From: Dreissena polymorpha
Lineage: Eukaryota > Mollusca > Bivalvia > Myida > Dreissenidae
Reading direction: 5' to 3'
DNA length: 64,000 nucleotides
NCBI RefSeq assembly: GCF_020536995.1
Contig: NC_068364.1
Location: 50,517,257-50,581,256, forward strand
This document shows, one piece after another, positions 48,616 through 61,520 of this stretch (positions within the stretch are counted from its first letter, which is position 1; each line of letters begins with the position of its first letter). The translations under genes and the position numbers were made by a program. The notes under the pieces were generated by a model. That model saw only the letters and a program-made list of their open reading frames with translations. It was not told the DNA's origin and did no database searches.

Positions 48616-51600
48616 ATGATACTTGTAACTGTTATGATTGCTGGGTTCGTGTGTTGGTAAGTTGATTCAAAAACCTTAATAGTTGCCCATCCTCCAATCT
48701 GCCTAAAACAAAAATGCCACGAATATGACTTGACTGAAAAGGAACGCGATTACCTTGCGTTAACATATGTACTTACCAAGTAAAGTGGAACACACAAGAA
48801 ACATTTCACAGAACAAATCTTTCTAACATTCATGGCAACATATAATACGAATTAGATATTGTATATTGTTTAAATGTTGTTCAAATCATGTTATTTTCAC
48901 ATGGCAATTATTTTTGTATAAAAACCATGCACAATATTTTTGGCCCATGCGTGAATAAACATATGTGGTATAGGTATCTCGACCTACTGTAGAAATTTCC
49001 TTCATTGTATACTGTTTTTCAATTACAAATTTTCAGCATAAGTAATTACACAATTAAATAAACCATTCCAGCATATGCCACCTTTTTATAACCCGTGTTT
49101 ACTGGCACAAACTTATTTTGAAATTATAGCACGACACTGCCCACGCGCCAATGTTCCACCGGAGAGGTCAATTAAACAATATTAATATACGGACTAGTTA
49201 ACTGGCTCGTTACTTATCACTGTCTTACAGAGTCTGCAACGGTAACCACTAGCTCTTTTGATTAAAACAATGCAATATTTCCCTGAACTTCTAGCTCGTG
49301 CGACGCGGGAGTGATTGGTGGCTACGTATTTTGGTGGAAGGTGTGCAATAGTTTCTTCAATACATGTATTTATGTGATTGCTACCAGCGCCTGCACCTTG
49401 AACCAGCGTTCTTCTGGAAGCGGTCATGTGTTTGATGACAGCCCCCAGGCTCGGGCGATGTTTCGGAAGGCAGACAGAGACCAGAACGAGTACCTTACGT
49501 ACGGGGAGTTCCAGAACGTGTTCCGTTCCTATGACAACAACAGTAAGTGCTATTGTTAAGTATGAACCGTCATTTGCATGTTCATTTTAACTATTTTATC
49601 GTTGTTTGCGCTAAATTTTCCGCGATTACCATTACAATTACACCAACATACCATTACTAACGTAAGTATTTGTTAGCTATTCCGAAATTAATATAATATT
49701 TTCCCACATGCCTTGACTATTTGTTTGATATAACTAATTATAAACATAATGTTATATATTATCGCAAGTTATTAATCCCGATGCGCAACATGTTTGTATA
49801 TTGAAAAACATAATATAAATGAAATATTCAATAGCGGACCGTCCTGTGTCGACTGTCAAATTTCCTGAATTGTTTAATCTAAATCGCTGATTTAATAAGT
49901 GTATATCTTCATATGTTAAGAGCGGAAGGTAGTGTGATAAGCGCTAACTAAATGCAAAACCCCTTGTGCTATAATATGAATATTATTCATATTTGGCAAC
50001 TGTATATTTTCATTGATTATATTCAAACCACTTCCCTGTCAAATAACGAGCGGTCTGTTGACATGCGTTGTTTAAAGACAACTGGCACCATAGCTGAATC
50101 GCTGTAGTTTAATCTCTTTTTCAATGTTTTTTTTTTTTGTAGTAATCTTCAAATTGCATAGCGGACTGTATTGTGACCACTTAGAACATAGCTGAAGCGT
50201 TCTTTCTTAAACACTTATAAAGTGTTTTTACATCTTCGCAACGCAAGTCAATAGCGCACGATCTTGCTTTATGGCTTATTGGAGATTTTTACATCTTCGT
50301 AACGCATGTCAATAGCGGACGATCTTGCTCTATCGCTTATTAGATGTTCGACCATATCTTCATTGCAATAGGTACGCAACGAAACGGTGAACGTAGCTGA
50401 ATCGTTATAGCTTATCGCTGATGCAATGATTTTAAATCATGGCATATATTTATCTGATTACGAACCTAGCTAAATTGTAGCTTTATCGTTTTCTTTAATA
50501 TTTATAAATCGTTGTATGTCAAAATGAACGATAGTGTGAATAGCTCAGACTTCGCGTAGAACGCTTATATGTGTATAGATAAAAAAATACAACATGCATT
50601 TGAAATACTCGCTTTCAATAGGATTCAAGTCAAATCGACAATAACCAAAGCGGAGTGGTTTCAGCCATAATTATGACTTAATGTTTGACAAATCAAGTTA
50701 AATTATTGGGCTTCATGCTTAAATAAGGCCCCAAATACGAGCAGCATAACTCTTAATCGAGACATGTCCCGTTTCTTTTACTTTCAATGCTTCAAAATAC
50801 ACTGAACAAATTAGGTACAATAATTAGGTTTATTGCGAAGATCCATGTTGATTTCGCTAATTATGGGCAGTTCGCTGCCAATGTATGTTGCAGCTGATAA
50901 ATTACTTGTGTTGACATAATACCAAGTTAACTTATCAACTGTAGATGACTCGGTGACCACCGCATATTTCCTAGAGCTCTGGACGAGATTTTGAAAAGGG
51001 ACTTTTCACGTTTTGGTAAATTGACAAAACTAAAAACAAATCGTATTCGCAAATTTTCGTTGTAATCATGATTTTTGTGAGGTAACAGTAAAACTGAACA
51101 TTTACCATGCTCTAAAATATCCATTATATGCATCTTTTGACGATTTAAAAATCTGAAAATTGGTAAACGTTGCAACGCGAAACGATTAAATAACTTAGAG
51201 ACTTCTGTTGTTGTTGTTATATTTTGTGATACAACGAGGACTGCTTATATGAAACAATAAAAAACAATACTCATTGTATGAGCACAGATGGTCGAGTGGT
51301 CTAACCGATAGACTTTTACTCCAGGGGTTAGTGGTTCGAATTCAGTTGAGGGTTACTTACTTCTTCTGCCTTTAATTTTTATTCTTGGTTTTTTACTGGA
51401 GTTTTAAGATCTAATGTTTACATTTATTAATATAAAGAATTTATAGACAAACTTAAATACAAGCCAAAATCTGTGAAAAAAAGGTCCCTTTCACAGCTCA
51501 ATCTCAACATCAACCGACCTTCTGATGGGCATCAGAATATGCTGATGTAATATTGCTGGTGAAATGCTTGTACATTTGTCGCATATCACTAGCTGACGGT

Positions 51601-52512
51601 CTTGTGACCAGCGCAGAGTTCCTGGAGCATTGGCAAGATGAGATGAACGGCACGGTGACACAAGGCCTGCACGTGTTCATGATCCTTGACGTCGACAAGG
51701 ACTTTATTCTGGAGATCACAGCAGAAATTCCGCACATTTACCACTGGTTTGACTTTAACTGTAAGGGAATTGTATATGTTTTTGACGCATTGAGTTAGAT
51801 GGAAAAGTCACATGATTCTAAACGAGTAAGGTCAATTTTATTTTGGAAACAAAGGGCATCCGTCCAAAAATACATAGTTATACATTGTCACTTTCTATTA
51901 TGTCATAACAGAGTTGTGTTTAAAACATGTTTATAAAAATACATACGAGTTGTGTTAATATAGAAGGTAAATTATTAAGTTATTGATATTTTTATCTTGA
52001 TTAAAATGCATACGGGTTGTAATAATATAGAATGTACATTATTACGTAATTGATACTTTCAGATCTTTACAAAGTTGTGATTAGAACATATTCACACACA
52101 CACACATGAACGCACCACACATGAACGCACATACATAAACAACCAAAAACAAAACAAACAAAAACCTTGAACTTGGTCGTAAAATGTGTTTGAAATGGAA
52201 GCATTTTCTCCCCGAATATAAAAAACTTCCGTATTATGTATTGGTGTATTGACGGTTGTTATACATTCATGCATAAGTCACGTATCAATATTAATACCTC
52301 CATTTTGGAATCTAGAGAAACCCTTAGACCAACGTGAAGTGCATGGGATGCGTCAATTAAAATATAGTTTTGAAATTTAAACGGCGTGAACTTACTTATA
52401 ATTGTTCACCCTGTTATGCTTGCACAAAATAATGAGTACATACTTATTTTCAGCTGACTGGAAGGTAACAGAAGGAGAATTTGTGGTCCAGTGGGTAAAA
52501 ATATCAACATAA
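48616..52512 (+). CDS. Secreted four-EF-hand calcium-binding protein, 4 coding exons
   Basis: Exons: 48,616-48,656, 49,388-49,542, 51,593-51,760 and 52,454-52,512. All junctions are AG/GT and the phases (2, 1, 1) agree, giving 140 residues. Exon 1 is a signal peptide, 'MILVTVMIAGFVC', right after the acceptor 'ctcttttcgcag', so a 5' UTR exon probably lies upstream. EF loops: DRDQNEYLTYGE (43-54), DNNTDGLVTSAE (63-74), DVDKDFILEITA (98-109) and DFNSDWKVTEGE (119-130). Loops 2 and 4 exist only after splicing. Loops 1, 2 and 4 are well formed; loop 3 lacks Gly at position 6 and Glu at 12. Such proteins bind calcium outside the cell; a role in shell or haemolymph is only a guess. Stop TAA follows 'FVVQWVKIST'. 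The last exon end rests on reading through a GTAAAA. Confidence 0.8.
49830..50560. repeat. Decayed tandem repeat in intron 2 of the EF-hand gene
   Basis: Two adjacent ~61-bp units at about 50,228-50,350 share 'ttttacatcttcg', 'acgcatgtcaatagcg' and 'acgatcttgct'. More diverged pieces ('agcggac', 'agctgaatcg') extend from about 49,830 to 50,560. Confidence 0.55.
50985..51495. mobile_element. TIR-bounded element carrying a tRNA-like segment, copy 2
   Basis: The ends are inverted: 'aaaagggacttttcacg' at the left and 'gtgaaaaaaaggtccctttc' at the right. Inside, from about 51,287, is a fuller tRNA-like segment with 'gatggtcgagtggtctaacc' and 'agtggttcgaattcagttga'. It aligns with 31,995-32,475. 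It sits in intron 2 of the EF-hand gene, ending about 100 bp before the next exon. Confidence 0.7.
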
Positions 52513-52869
52513 CATTGATTTTATCCTTGTTCAATGGCTTGATCGCTTCTGTTCCATAACGTTGTAACGTTTCGTCAGGCGAAACAATAAATGAATCTAC
52601 TTTATACAAGTTAAGAAACATTTTACATTACATGACAGCATGCTACATGTACACATGTTCTTGGTTTGTACCAAGATCATCTCGCATATGCCCAACCGTT
52701 GAATTTCATACTGGATGAAACAAACACACTTCTCTACTGTGCAACTATACTTATACGAATAAGAACTACACCGATGTGCCACAAGTGAACGTCAAAAAAC
52801 TAAATGGCTGACGTCAACAATAAATGTGCTTCATAAAACAAAGCGTTTTAAACATATTAAACACCAAGT
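52513..52869. other. Downstream region of the EF-hand gene
   Basis: An AATAAA at about 52,586 could be the polyadenylation signal of the EF-hand gene, and another lies at about 52,819. Nothing else was recognised. Confidence 0.35.
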
Positions 52870-53450
52870 GACCAACCATTTACCTTAATATTTGGTAATA
52901 TAGCCTTTCGATTTTAATACACTCTGTATTCTCCTTGGTAAGCTCGAATACAAAGTTCTGATATATTCAACGGGAATGTTTATTCAGATGTCTCGAATGG
53001 CTGCCTCAAGGCCCAAACTTATTTTGTGTGTCTACGATATCAGGTTGATTTTTAGTTGTCTTTTAAGCCTATGCCATACGTTCCCTATTATATTTAGGTC
53101 CGGACTTTGGGCAGGCCAGATCATAGAATGAACGTTCTGTTTTGAACTGTAGCGTTCCTATTTTGATTGAAAACTCCAGTTATGTCCGATAAAGTTATTT
53201 TTCTGTTTTGTTTAACGATCCGTAAAAATGCCCGACTTTCACGTTCATTTATTTTTGCCGGGGCTGCTTTTCTCGGTAAGTTTTCAACACTATTTCGTGC
53301 GCAAAATCTATTAATAATCCCAGCTATTGTAGTCCGTGGTATGCCTAATCTTCGGCAAATTTCTGTTTGTACTAATGCAATAAATGCCAGCGAATGCTCA
53401 CTGACACATTCGCTGTCAAAAGACCGCACTAATAACTAATAATCAAAGCG
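52870..53450 (-). pseudogene. Internally deleted Tc1/mariner transposase remnant
   Basis: The N-terminal DNA-binding part (53,429-53,121) reads 'EICRRLGIPRTTIAGIINRF' then 'NLPRKAAPAK' and 'RAFLRIVKQNRKITLSDIT', the Tc1-type HTH/paired-like region. It is joined to C-terminal sequence (about 53,118-52,880): 'WPAQSPDLNIIGNVWHRLK' and, further on, 'EYIRTLYSSLPRRIQSVL'. About half the transposase, including the first catalytic aspartates, is missing between them, and the final Glu of the DDE triad is Gly ('NIIGN'). Additional stops occur. It is a non-functional remnant of a plain DNA transposon; the terminal inverted repeats were not identified. Confidence 0.75.
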
Positions 53451-54000
53451 CCATCGGCGTTAAAAGTCTATTTACAAGATACAGCGAATATTCTACTGAA
53501 GTAAATGTTAAAGGGACAATTGACTGAATGAATATTTAAAGGCAATCTTAAAAGTATTTTTAAAGAATAAGTACACATTAATGGAACAAGAAGTAATGAA
53601 ATATTTAAACAATAAAACTATATCAATCGGAAAATTAGAAACACGTATCAAGAGAGTTTGGTATTTTGCGAACAAGAAAGTGCCCGGATGTTTATGCTCT
53701 TATTTTTTAATTTGGAGAAAAATAGTTCCCTACAGATCTGTCCGTTGTTTGTTTATTGAAAAGATGAAGTCAATATTTTTCATAACTATTACAGGCCCCT
53801 CTGAAATATTCGTACTAGGTGGTAATTAACGTTATCAGTACATCAGTATTATTTACGAGACTGAGCGAATTTTTCATTCGGAACCTAAGGTGAAAGTTAT
53901 ATCTTTGTTTTTAGTGTTTTGTTTAATACTTCTCATTATGCAGTTTACGATAACTTCATTTTCATGTAAGCAGAAGGGAACAATTAGTTGTTTTTGTTTT

Positions 54001-54034
54001 GTTGTTATTGTTGTTGTTGTTGTTGTTGTTGTTT
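54001..54034. repeat. (GTT)n microsatellite
   Basis: About 11 imperfect units. Confidence 0.9.
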
Positions 54035-56826
54035 TCTTTACCGGATTCGTTACATACGCAATATATAACATGTACGCCGTATTTTGAAGCACACGTTCTG
54101 AAGTTTTCAATCCTTATTCAAAGTATTCATATAATTATTAATAATATGCCCCATTTAATGCGGATCAAAATACTGTAGTTTGATCCCGTCTCTTGCCGCC
54201 CAAAATCGCAAGGTAAATGTTTGCCGTCACAGAGTTTAACGATATTACAGCCATAAAAACTCGACAGTCTTCTAGAAAAAACAAGAAAATTATGTATACT
54301 TAAAAACTAATAAAGTAACGTACCCCATTAATAAATACATCGAAAAAGTTTGTTATTTCAAAATCAAATACGATAAGATTCACTTTGTTAAAAAACACAT
54401 AACTGAGTACGCAAAAAAGTAACACACAATGCGTGTCGTCTTTATCTGTTTTATACCCTTTATTATTTTTGTTTAATATTTAAATGGCGCTGAATTTCCA
54501 ACCATATCAGTAAAAAGGTGTTTTGCATTTATTTATCTACTTAACTCCCCGCAAGTTTACTTGGTGAAGCTGTAATTAGGTCAGCCCGCTAAGAAATTTC
54601 GCAGCGAATAAAGTCGAGATGTAGAGCGAATATTAATACGAAATAAACGCTAGTAACTTTCTTGATAATAGGGCTGGAAAGTAAGCATCATTAATAAAAA
54701 ACAAGAATAAAAGGGTGTAACACGGCGAAAAATACATGCCCCGGCAAGGACGTCGCCGTCTTGACTATCACGTGATTACCCGCTCTGTATAGTAAACATT
54801 ATCTAGCGTTTGCAAATAACAGAATTGTTTTACGAACAAACTTTGTTTTATTTTCAAAAAACTTTTTTTTTCTCACTAAAACTGATCTTAGAAATATTCA
54901 CTAAAAATGCTGTTAGAAAAGTTCCCAGAAGAAAATCTTTCGAAAAATGTTTCTAAGCGAACAATTGTAAGAAATAGACAATTCAATGTTAATCATCTTA
55001 TCTATTTCGTCTGCCAACATCCTACTACATCCGGGCATTTTACGACATTTTAACACTCAATCGATGAGACGTCTTTGCGAATTGCTTAAGCCAAAAGACA
55101 AAAATTACACAACTTCATTAATAACGATCTGCTATATATTATAATGAATAAAAAAAGTATGCATATATTCCAACAGGCTCTAATTGCACTGTATGCATAT
55201 TTGTAAACGTGCATGTAGGCCTCGATGTTCACGTGTAGGCATAATATATATGCAAGTGCGGACAAATGATACAAACGATGTTCCGTGAAGTTAATTAACA
55301 AAAAAAGACTTATAAAATACATATAGTACGAATATAATAATCATTTTGAAATTGTATTCTAAAGTGAAATGTATGTTATTAGTGTATGCACATTTAGCAA
55401 CCTATAGCGTGTTCAATTCAATGCTAGATTGGAGATCAGAAGAACGCAGTAACGTGACACCGCTATACACCGATATAAATAAAATAAAGTTGGGCTATAG
55501 GATGTGAATAATTGCTATGTATTCATTGACGAAACGCCAATTAGCCCCATTTGCTGTCTCAATAAGTCAGAACAGAACAGAACAAATATTGTATTCGTAT
55601 TTGCCCAGCACAAGGGATAATTGTATGCATTTAGTCCTATCATAAGAACGAAATCAATTATCTACTCAACGCGTGTCACCCATCAATGTGTCAAATGGCC
55701 AAATTGGAAAAATAAATATTTAAACTACTGTCTCGTAAATAAATGCGCGCTCAATCCTGTTGCATTTTAGGTAAAAGTATCTATATATCCTATTCCGGCC
55801 CAATATGTTAACACTTCAAGTTCAGCGCACCATTCTAAGAACACATAATTAGAATGCAATTTGCACAATATTTTGCATTCAACAGAAATGTAATTCAGTT
55901 GCCTATGCATTTTCAGTTTCAATATAACCACCATTTCAAAGAGACCGGAGCTCCGTGTTTTTGCTCGATACGTCCTTTTTCGTGACATAAAGACTCGTAT
56001 TTTGCAGAATGTTTACTTTTGTATTATGCTCATTTAGAATGATTCGAAGCGATTAACACCTTAACACTTTTTATCCAGGCGACCAAATGTAGATTGCCTT
56101 TGTCTATCTCGTGCGGCGAAATTGTGACCATAGATCGAGCGAGCGAGAGAAAATTGCGAGGTTTTTAGTTCGCTAAAAAGCGATATAATTAACGGAAATC
56201 AGAATAGAAAAACAGATAAAGATAAAATTCTTATTTCTAGCGTAGTAAACGATATTTTTTATTACCAGCAGTTCGAGTGTTAACATTCTGGTTGCGGCGT
56301 TTATTTCCGGCTTCTTTTACCTTCTCTTTCGACGGCTAAAGTGGATATTTGTTAATAGATATTTATTGTCACACAAATTATAAGGTAAGTAGAGTAAAAT
56401 TAGTAAACGTCATCGTTTCACATTTACCAATATCTTTTCCGCATACTGTTTACAATATCGTACTATACGGTTATTTTATAACAAACACTAATTAGTGTTC
56501 ACGTCTGTGAAACATGTTATCTCATTCATAACGGGCGTGAGAGTAAAGATATCCGTCTCTTACATTACGGTCTTGTTGCTCACATTTTCTGTAAAAGATT
56601 GTGATACAAAGCAGCGTTAGATATGAAATTAAAACTATTTCACCAAGATACTGAACCCGTGCACATAACATTTTCTTCTCACTTCAAATGTAACTTTAAA
56701 TAGTATAGTTTTCACAGATGTGTGAAATGATGGATTATATAAATGTTAACCTGCATACGTTGTCAAAACCGACAATTTAACATAATTGACCAAATAGTGT
56801 TCTTAATGGAAAAGCCTAAAATGTAG

Positions 56827-56850
56827 TTTATTATTATTATTATTATTACT

Positions 56851-56890
<40 letters not shown>
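56827..56890. repeat. (TTA)n microsatellite
   Basis: About 21 units with one 'ctag' interruption. Confidence 0.9.
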
Positions 56891-56896
<6 letters not shown>

Positions 56897-57099
56897 TTAT
56901 TTATTATTATTGTTTTATTCTTTTTATTATAATGTTTATTTATTTATTTTATTTTGACTAAAGTTTTAATTATTATTCGTATGTTAATTATTATACATCT
57001 CCATCCGTATTTGTTTGTTCTTCAATCTAATAGCATGTCCAAAAAATTATAAAGAAACATGTTCTAAAGTATGAAAAATAAATTTAGCCTTTAATATAA

Positions 57100-57720
57100 A
57101 CTATATAGTTAAACCGCGGTTCAAACTCTTGAACTCGGGTTTAAGGAATAAATGTGAAAACGGCTCTTTGAACTCGGGTTCAAAGTCTCTTAACCCTATA
57201 GTTAACTGCTAAATAATTAATGTGCATTCCGGGCGTCTTAACCCCAGTTTGAGACTTTGAACTGCAGTTTAAGACTTTGAACCGCAGGTTAAGACTTTGA
57301 ACCGCAGTTCAAAGTCTCTTAACCCTATAGTTGAGAGAACTCGGGGTTAAGGAATTAATGTGCAAACGGCACTTTCGACTCGGGTTCAAAGATTCTAAAC
57401 TATATAATTAACTGTTAAATAATTAATGTGCATTCCGCGCCTCTTTACCGCAGTTTAAGACTTTGAACCGCAGTTCAAAGTCTCTTAACCCTATTGTTAA
57501 GAGATGACCAATGAAGTCACGGCATTTACCTTCTAATTGTGGTTTAAGCTCCGCTAATTGGTTGTCTCAGATAACAGATTTGTATCTATTTTTAGACACA
57601 CTTTGAACAGCGGTTCAAATACTTGAACCCCGGTTAAAGGAATTAATGTGCAAACGGCACTTTTAACCCCGGTTCAACGTCTCTAAACTATATACTTAAT
57701 CGTTAAACCGTGGTTTAAAA
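57100..57720. repeat. Cluster of nested palindromic units
   Basis: Short units such as 'tttgaaccgcagttcaaag' (itself palindromic), 'cttaaccctatagtt', 'ggaattaatgtgcaaacggc' and 'taattaatgtgcattccg' recur many times in both orientations. The outer ends, 'gttaaaccgcggttcaaa' and 'taaaccgtggtttaaa', are similar. The pattern fits several related foldback elements inserted in or next to one another. Confidence 0.65.
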
Positions 57721-60059
57721 CAATATTTTGCACTTCGCTTGCTATAGATAAGCCTTTGCTGTTGGCACAGGCTAATCATGGAAGACATTTTCCGCTTCAA
57801 TGGAATGTTTCGTTTGGAGGAAGTCAGTTCTAAACGCAAATCAAGTTTAGACGGAAATTGTCGTTCCTGATACGACTGTCTCGACTGTACTGGCTAATCA
57901 AACATGGCCCATTCACGCACACGAATTATGCATCATTTTTCCAGAGCGAGACTCATTCGATGATGATATTCAGCAGTTCAGTGTAAGACAGAGTGACGAA
58001 ATGACCGAAAAAAATGCGACTCGAAACGAGAGCTACGGACAATACAAGGGTTCGAAACGATCGCTACGATCGGCACATGGCCTCGGTGGGAGGGTATGAA
58101 AACATGATCCATTTATTGGTCATTTCAAGGTCACTCGTTCTCCGAAAGTCTCATGAATGAAAGCATGGTCAACAACCCAGAATATGTTTCCTCTGTGAAA
58201 CGACCCTTTGAACTTTACCGTTTTCTTGAATAAATCAACTATGTTATATCAATCTCGAACAAATTCAGAATGGGATATAGGATTTGATTGATGTGTATAC
58301 ACACACAAAATTTATGCAAACAGAACAGGTTAAGAAATTGCAGTTAAATAATTTTAATGAATTTGACGCCCTCCAAAAATCGTATGTTTAAGTAAAATAT
58401 TTTTCTGTACAATATATGTTGGTAGATTAACACTATGTGTAGGATTTTGTAAATCTTATGAGTAATGAGGAAAAACAAATGAGCCTCGCTCTCGGAAAAC
58501 GGGACTTAGAGCCTGTACTTTAACAGGGACGACAGTCTCACGGGACTTAGAGCCTGTACTTTAACAGGGAGGACAGTCTCGTCGCAGATTACCACGTGCG
58601 TGCACGCAAATGCATTAAACCCCGTTCTCTTAGAGCATATTGTGTCATGTTTAATAAGGCAGTTTAACAAAGTTCGAAAAAAATGCTTGCGTGAATGTTT
58701 TTTTTTTGCTCGACCTTTTGCTTGTAACCATTTTTGGTGGCAATGCCGTACCTTAGTGTACCGGTTACATTCCTCAAGTTTTTACACAAAATGCCTGAAT
58801 ATGGGCAGTGTGTTAGGTTTATTGTTTTGTTGTAGTTGTTTGTTTTATATCTTAAACAACACCGTGCACTGGTGGCGTTATTAGCAGAGACACGAGGGAG
58901 TCTTCTTGAAACATACTGTACTGGCTACAGTACATTACAGCATAATCAATACAAGCAGTTTCAGTTATGGGACACAACACCACTTCTCCAATAGAATTGA
59001 TGATGCTGAAACACATTTGAGTTATATTTGCAGTTTCAGTTAAACTGTTGTTTTTTATAGGGATATGATATCCCAGACGTTATTTCCTGTGCTGTTTTTT
59101 TTCCTCTAAAGCAGAGACGTAGATAACAGAGATAGGCAGCACGCCAAATATCGGCAAACTCTCGCACGTCTAAGCGCGCAACTGTTTGTCGGTTGCAACG
59201 GTAGTTAACACGCTTATCAACATTTCTAAAACATGCTTTCGCGTTCCAGTATTTTGCAATTTGAAACTAATAAACTGTTATGTATTATTGAAATAAGAAT
59301 GTATGCGGTATTATCAAACAATTGTAATGTGTCAATTAAAATAAATCACATGCCGAATTGTTTTATTTAGCGATTATATTCGGCTCCAGTTTGAAAAAAA
59401 CACAAAGATTACTAGTATTTAAATATTTGAAATACGATAAAGTATTCAAATAAAGTAGCGATCAGAATCTTGCGGAAAAAAAAACTAAAAGGCTGTTTTA
59501 ATTAGATTTTTGTTTTTCATTATAATTGCAATGGTTTGATTTGAATAATCCGAATGCCATTTACCTGTAATATAATTTGAATAAAGCTCTGAACTTTTTT
59601 TTAACTTCTTATGGAGAGCATCTATGCTTGGTCTGCTCTAATCGAATGTTTTGTGTTCTTTGTTCTCTTAAATTACCTCTAAATTCAATGCACGATATTA
59701 CCAATTATAACATTACCATCTCGACTATATTTATAGAAATCTTCAGACCCGTTTACTGTGTCATTGTCCGATATTTAGCATATCGATCCAGTTATTTAGT
59801 AAATTTTCTGTGTCTCTTTACCATGTCTTAGACGGATTTTGTGTCATGGTCTGACGAGGATTTAAATCTGGATTTACTTCTAGGTATACCGATTATGATG
59901 AACATTATGATAGTGAATTTGTTCAGGACATTACTCATTCAGTTGTGTATGAGTGCACATAATGCAAAAAGTTAATGAAAAGCAAATCTGGATTCCGTTT
60001 GTTGTAAAGAAGCATATTCTAAACTTGAAAAGTATGTCATATTATGTACATAATGATAT
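57721..60059. other. Gene-poor stretch
   Basis: Apart from a 41-bp tandem pair at 58,499-58,580, no coding domain, RNA gene or element was recognised. Confidence 0.4.
58499..58580. repeat. 41-bp tandem duplication
   Basis: Two adjacent units beginning 'acgggacttagagcctgtac' differ at one base. Confidence 0.9.
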
Positions 60060-60330
60060 AACAAGAGATATGTTTGTCCGAAACACAATGTCCCCTAATG
60101 TGCCGCTTTGTCTTTGACCTTGAAGGATGACCTTGACTTTTCACCACTCAAAATGTGCAGCTCCATGAGATACCATGCCAAATATAAAGTTGCTATCTCC
60201 AATATTGCAAAAGTTATGACCAAGGTTAAAGTTTTGGGACAGAATGACAGAATGACAGACACATTCAATGACAGACAGACAGGCCAAAAACAATATACCC
60301 CCGATCATTTGATCCGGGGGCATAAAAAAT
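60060..60330. repeat. Bivalve-type dispersed repeat with 'gatcatttgatccggggg' end
   Basis: It begins around 'acaagagatatgtttgtccg', carries 'tttgaccttgaaggatgacc', a tandem 'gacag' run, and ends 'ggccaaaaacaatatacccc' followed by an imperfect palindrome around 'gatcatttgatc'. The same layout recurs at 60,780-61,100. Confidence 0.65.
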
Positions 60331-60779
60331 TAAATGTGGCCCGGCTTCTACAGCGGGGCCTATGCAACCATTTATGTTATACAGTCTCTTTATAAACCTC
60401 TGTAGTAAAAATTTTAGTACGTGCAATAAAAGAATGCATGAACATAATTTTTACAGTTTAATGATATTTCATCAAAACTTCATAGTTCATGAACAAATAT
60501 CAATACACCTGGCATAACAAAAATTAAGTAATTTATCAAGCATTACACATACTAAGCAAGTTATTGATATTACAAATAAAACATTGGAAGAAAACAGCAA
60601 ATATTCTGAAGTTGTGCAGGCAACAAACATGTAAGCTTCAGAGCCATTATCGAATGAGGCACGTAATTAATGTTACTGAAGGAAAATCATAATCACATAA
60701 GAATTTTCATCATGGAGATTGGACTATAAATGTGACCTCAAGAGTATTAACATGTTTTTACCATAGCCATATAAGCAAC

Positions 60780-61100
60780 AAGAGCTGTGTTTGTGAAACA
60801 CACTGCCCCCTACTGCGCCTTGAAGCCGCACGGCAGCTATTTTAGAAACAAGGTTATATTTTGAATGTAAAGGTCACAGTGACCTTTGACTTTGGGACCT
60901 TAAACCATGTTTGATTGTAGATCTCAATGAGATGCATGCACATGTGAAGTTTAAAAAACATAGATCCAAGAGTTTTCATTTTATGAACAAGGTTAAAGTT
61001 TTTGGACAGACATACTCATACAATGATAGACAGACAGACAGACGGACAGACAGGCCAAAAACAATATACCCTCTGATCATTCGATCTGGGTGCATAAAAA
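60780..61100. repeat. Second copy of the 'gacagacaggccaaaaac' repeat
   Basis: It starts 'caagagctgtgtttgtgaaa', contains 'aggtcacagtgacctttgac', a 'gacagacagacagacggaca' run and 'ggccaaaaacaatataccct', like 60,060-60,330 but diverged. Confidence 0.65.
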
Positions 61101-61109
61101 TGTCCCACC

Positions 61110-61520
61110 CCCTTGAGGCCATGATTTAAAACCAACCGGTACCATTTTCGAACTTGTCCGAGATATCATTGGGACAAATTGTCTGACCAAGTTTCATGAC
61201 GACCGGACAATAAATGTGGCCTCTACAGTGTTTAAGTTTTTTCTATAGCCATATAAAGCATTATAAGGAAAAATGCCCCTCCCACTGGTGCCCATGTTTT
61301 TTTTTAACCAACCGGAACCATTTTCGAACTTGTCCAAGATATCATTGGGACAAATCTTCTGACCAAGTTTCATGATGACGGACAATAAACCGGAACCATT
61401 TTTTAACTTGTCCTTGATATCATTGGGACAAATGTTCTTACCAAATTTCATGAAGATTGGACAATTAATGTGGCCTCTGGTGGGTTAACAAGGCAAAAGT
61501 TGACGCCGCACAACACACAC
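61110..61520. repeat. Tandem repeat built on 'ttgtccaagatatcattggg'
   Basis: Units containing 'accattttcgaacttgtcc', 'gatatcattgggacaaat' and 'accaagtttcatga' recur at about 61,140, 61,318 and 61,397. It ends in 'ctcaccattaaaaaaattgt' then 'gctcaggtgagct', a form common in bivalve dispersed repeats. The minus-strand frame through it is a by-product. Confidence 0.7.

Larger units (their letters stand above)
53451..57094. other. Gene-poor AT-rich stretch with simple repeats
   Basis: It contains a (GTT)n run at 54,001-54,034 and an imperfect (TTA)n run at 56,827-56,890. A stretch 'cagaacagaacagaacaaat' at about 55,568 resembles the tail of the local LINE family. The short frames show no domains. 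Confidence 0.4.

Noticed and set aside
51287-51358. Functional tRNA in the EF-hand intron
   Set aside because: Boxes A and B are present but no cloverleaf forms, and the segment belongs to a repeated element also seen at 32,305.
57778-57870. 30-codon frame starting 'MEDIFRFNGMFRLEE'
   Set aside because: Too short, with no recognisable domain and no clear splice partner.
61194-61451. 85-codon minus-strand frame with a repeated 'CPNDI' motif
   Set aside because: The motif comes from the tandem 'gatatcattggg' repeat on the other strand.
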